From: Bacteroidales bacterium
GTDB lineage: Bacteria; Bacteroidota; Bacteroidia; Bacteroidales; UBA10428
Reading direction: 5' to 3'
DNA: 64,000 bases
Assembly: GCA_035299085.1 (NCBI GenBank)
Contig: DATGXG010000036.1
Coordinates: 124,001 to 188,000, forward strand
The notes under the pieces are model-generated. The model saw nothing but the letters and a program-made list of their open reading frames with translations. It had not been told where the DNA came from and did not search any database. The position numbers and the translations under genes are program-made. Each line of letters begins with the position of its first letter. The stretch's first letter is position 1. Shown here piece after piece: positions 63,563 through 64,000 of this stretch.

Positions 63563-64000
63563 CTATTCAAAATAGTTTAAAGTCTGGTATCCGCCATTCT
63601 TCAAATATACCTCTTTATGCATCAATTTTATATCGCTATGCATCATATCTTTTATAAGCGCCTTCAAATCATATTCAGGTTCCCATTTGAGCTTAGTCCG
63701 GGCCTTTGTCGGATCGCCAATCAGCAGATCTACTTCAGTGGGTCTGAAATAACGGGGATCAACAGCCAGGATTTCTTTTCCGACGGGAAGGGTATAATCA
63801 GGATTTGAACATGATTTTATATATCCTTTTTCGTTAACATCAGATCCGGTGAATCCAATTTCAATCCCAATTTCAGCGAAGGCCATCCTTACAAATTCCC
63901 TGATGGGAGTTGTTATACCTGTTGCAATAACAAAATCTTCAGGTTGATCCTGCTGAAGGATCAGGTACATTGCCCTTATATAATCTTTGGCATGTCCCCA
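63563..64000 (-). CDS. gmd: GDP-mannose 4,6-dehydratase, C-terminal part
   Basis: The reading frame runs off the right edge; only the C-terminal part is seen. WGHAKDYIRAMYLILQQDQP, FVIATGITTPIREFVRMAF and YFRPTEVDLLIGDPTKAR are characteristic of Gmd, which converts GDP-mannose to GDP-4-keto-6-deoxymannose. fcl follows 13 nt later. The N-terminal NADP-binding half lies beyond the window. Confidence 0.93.
   Translation of the reverse strand, partial: WGHAKDYIRAMYLILQQDQPEDFVIATGITTPIREFVRMAFAEIGIEIGFTGSDVNEKGYIKSCSNPDYTLPVGKEILAVDPRYFRPTEVDLLIGDPTKARTKLKWEPEYDLKALIKDMMHSDIKLMHKEVYLKNGGYQTLNYFE

Overview
The window looks like chromosomal DNA of a Bacteroidota bacterium (Bacteroidales/Marinilabiliales-like), of moderate G+C. 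Three things point there: type IX secretion (T9SS) genes (PorX, PorW, a PorP/SprF protein and cargo with type B gliding-motility C-terminal domains), several small outer-membrane barrels with Bacteroidota-style signal peptides, and Bacteroidota versions of IspG, RpsP and Mrp. LpxK shows a lipid A outer membrane. No IS element, prophage or CRISPR array is visible. Both ends cut through genes.

Layout. 0-11.6 kb is mostly housekeeping: a cysteine-less alkyltransferase-like protein (partial), Mrp and a NifU-type Fe-S scaffold, a GH3 beta-glucosidase, CysS, IspG, a HAD hydrolase, and an MtnA/MtnP pair for methylthioadenosine salvage. At 11.7-14.7 kb lies a small accessory patch: a CAU tRNA with its own terminator, an AT-rich DUF3800 gene, and convergent to it a SLOG-like plus four-TM (SLATT-like) protein. 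That protein sits 5 nt downstream of an S9 peptidase. This is the best candidate here for an undescribed nucleotide-sensing or defence-type system. 14.7-25.7 kb holds envelope and housekeeping genes (S9 and M48 lipoproteins, SMP-30 protein, LpxK, SppA, FolK, RadC, RpsT, RpsP-RimM, a creatininase-family protein) with clusters of dispersed repeats between them.

25.7-41.3 kb is a T9SS-centred region: two CTD-bearing surface proteins (one of about 1930 residues with 5 + 4 + 5 repeated domains), a PorP/SprF partner, then the minus-strand run porW-porX-tsaE-ald with 4-nt overlaps. 41.4-48.3 kb carries ComF, OsmC, a Crp/Fnr regulator, RNase R, a fused spore-maturation-type membrane protein, an outer-membrane barrel and a sirtuin. 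48.3-64 kb combines polysaccharide genes (Wzc-type tyrosine kinase, sugar transferase, Wza-type export lipoprotein, GDP-fucose synthase, GDP-mannose dehydratase) with a universal stress protein, an orphan SiaC-like protein, thioredoxin, a three-gene biotin-dependent acyl-CoA carboxylase operon, a purine nucleoside phosphorylase, an extended SDR and a lamin-tail lipoprotein.

Non-coding features that stand out are a 24-bp hairpin directly before cysS, a perfect 16-nt tandem repeat inside ispG, seven-base-unit TGGTGAC/TGGTAAC tracts at three sites, and a roughly 460-bp composite inverted-repeat element at 18.5-19.0 kb. Most functional calls rest on recognising conserved motifs by eye; no database search was run.
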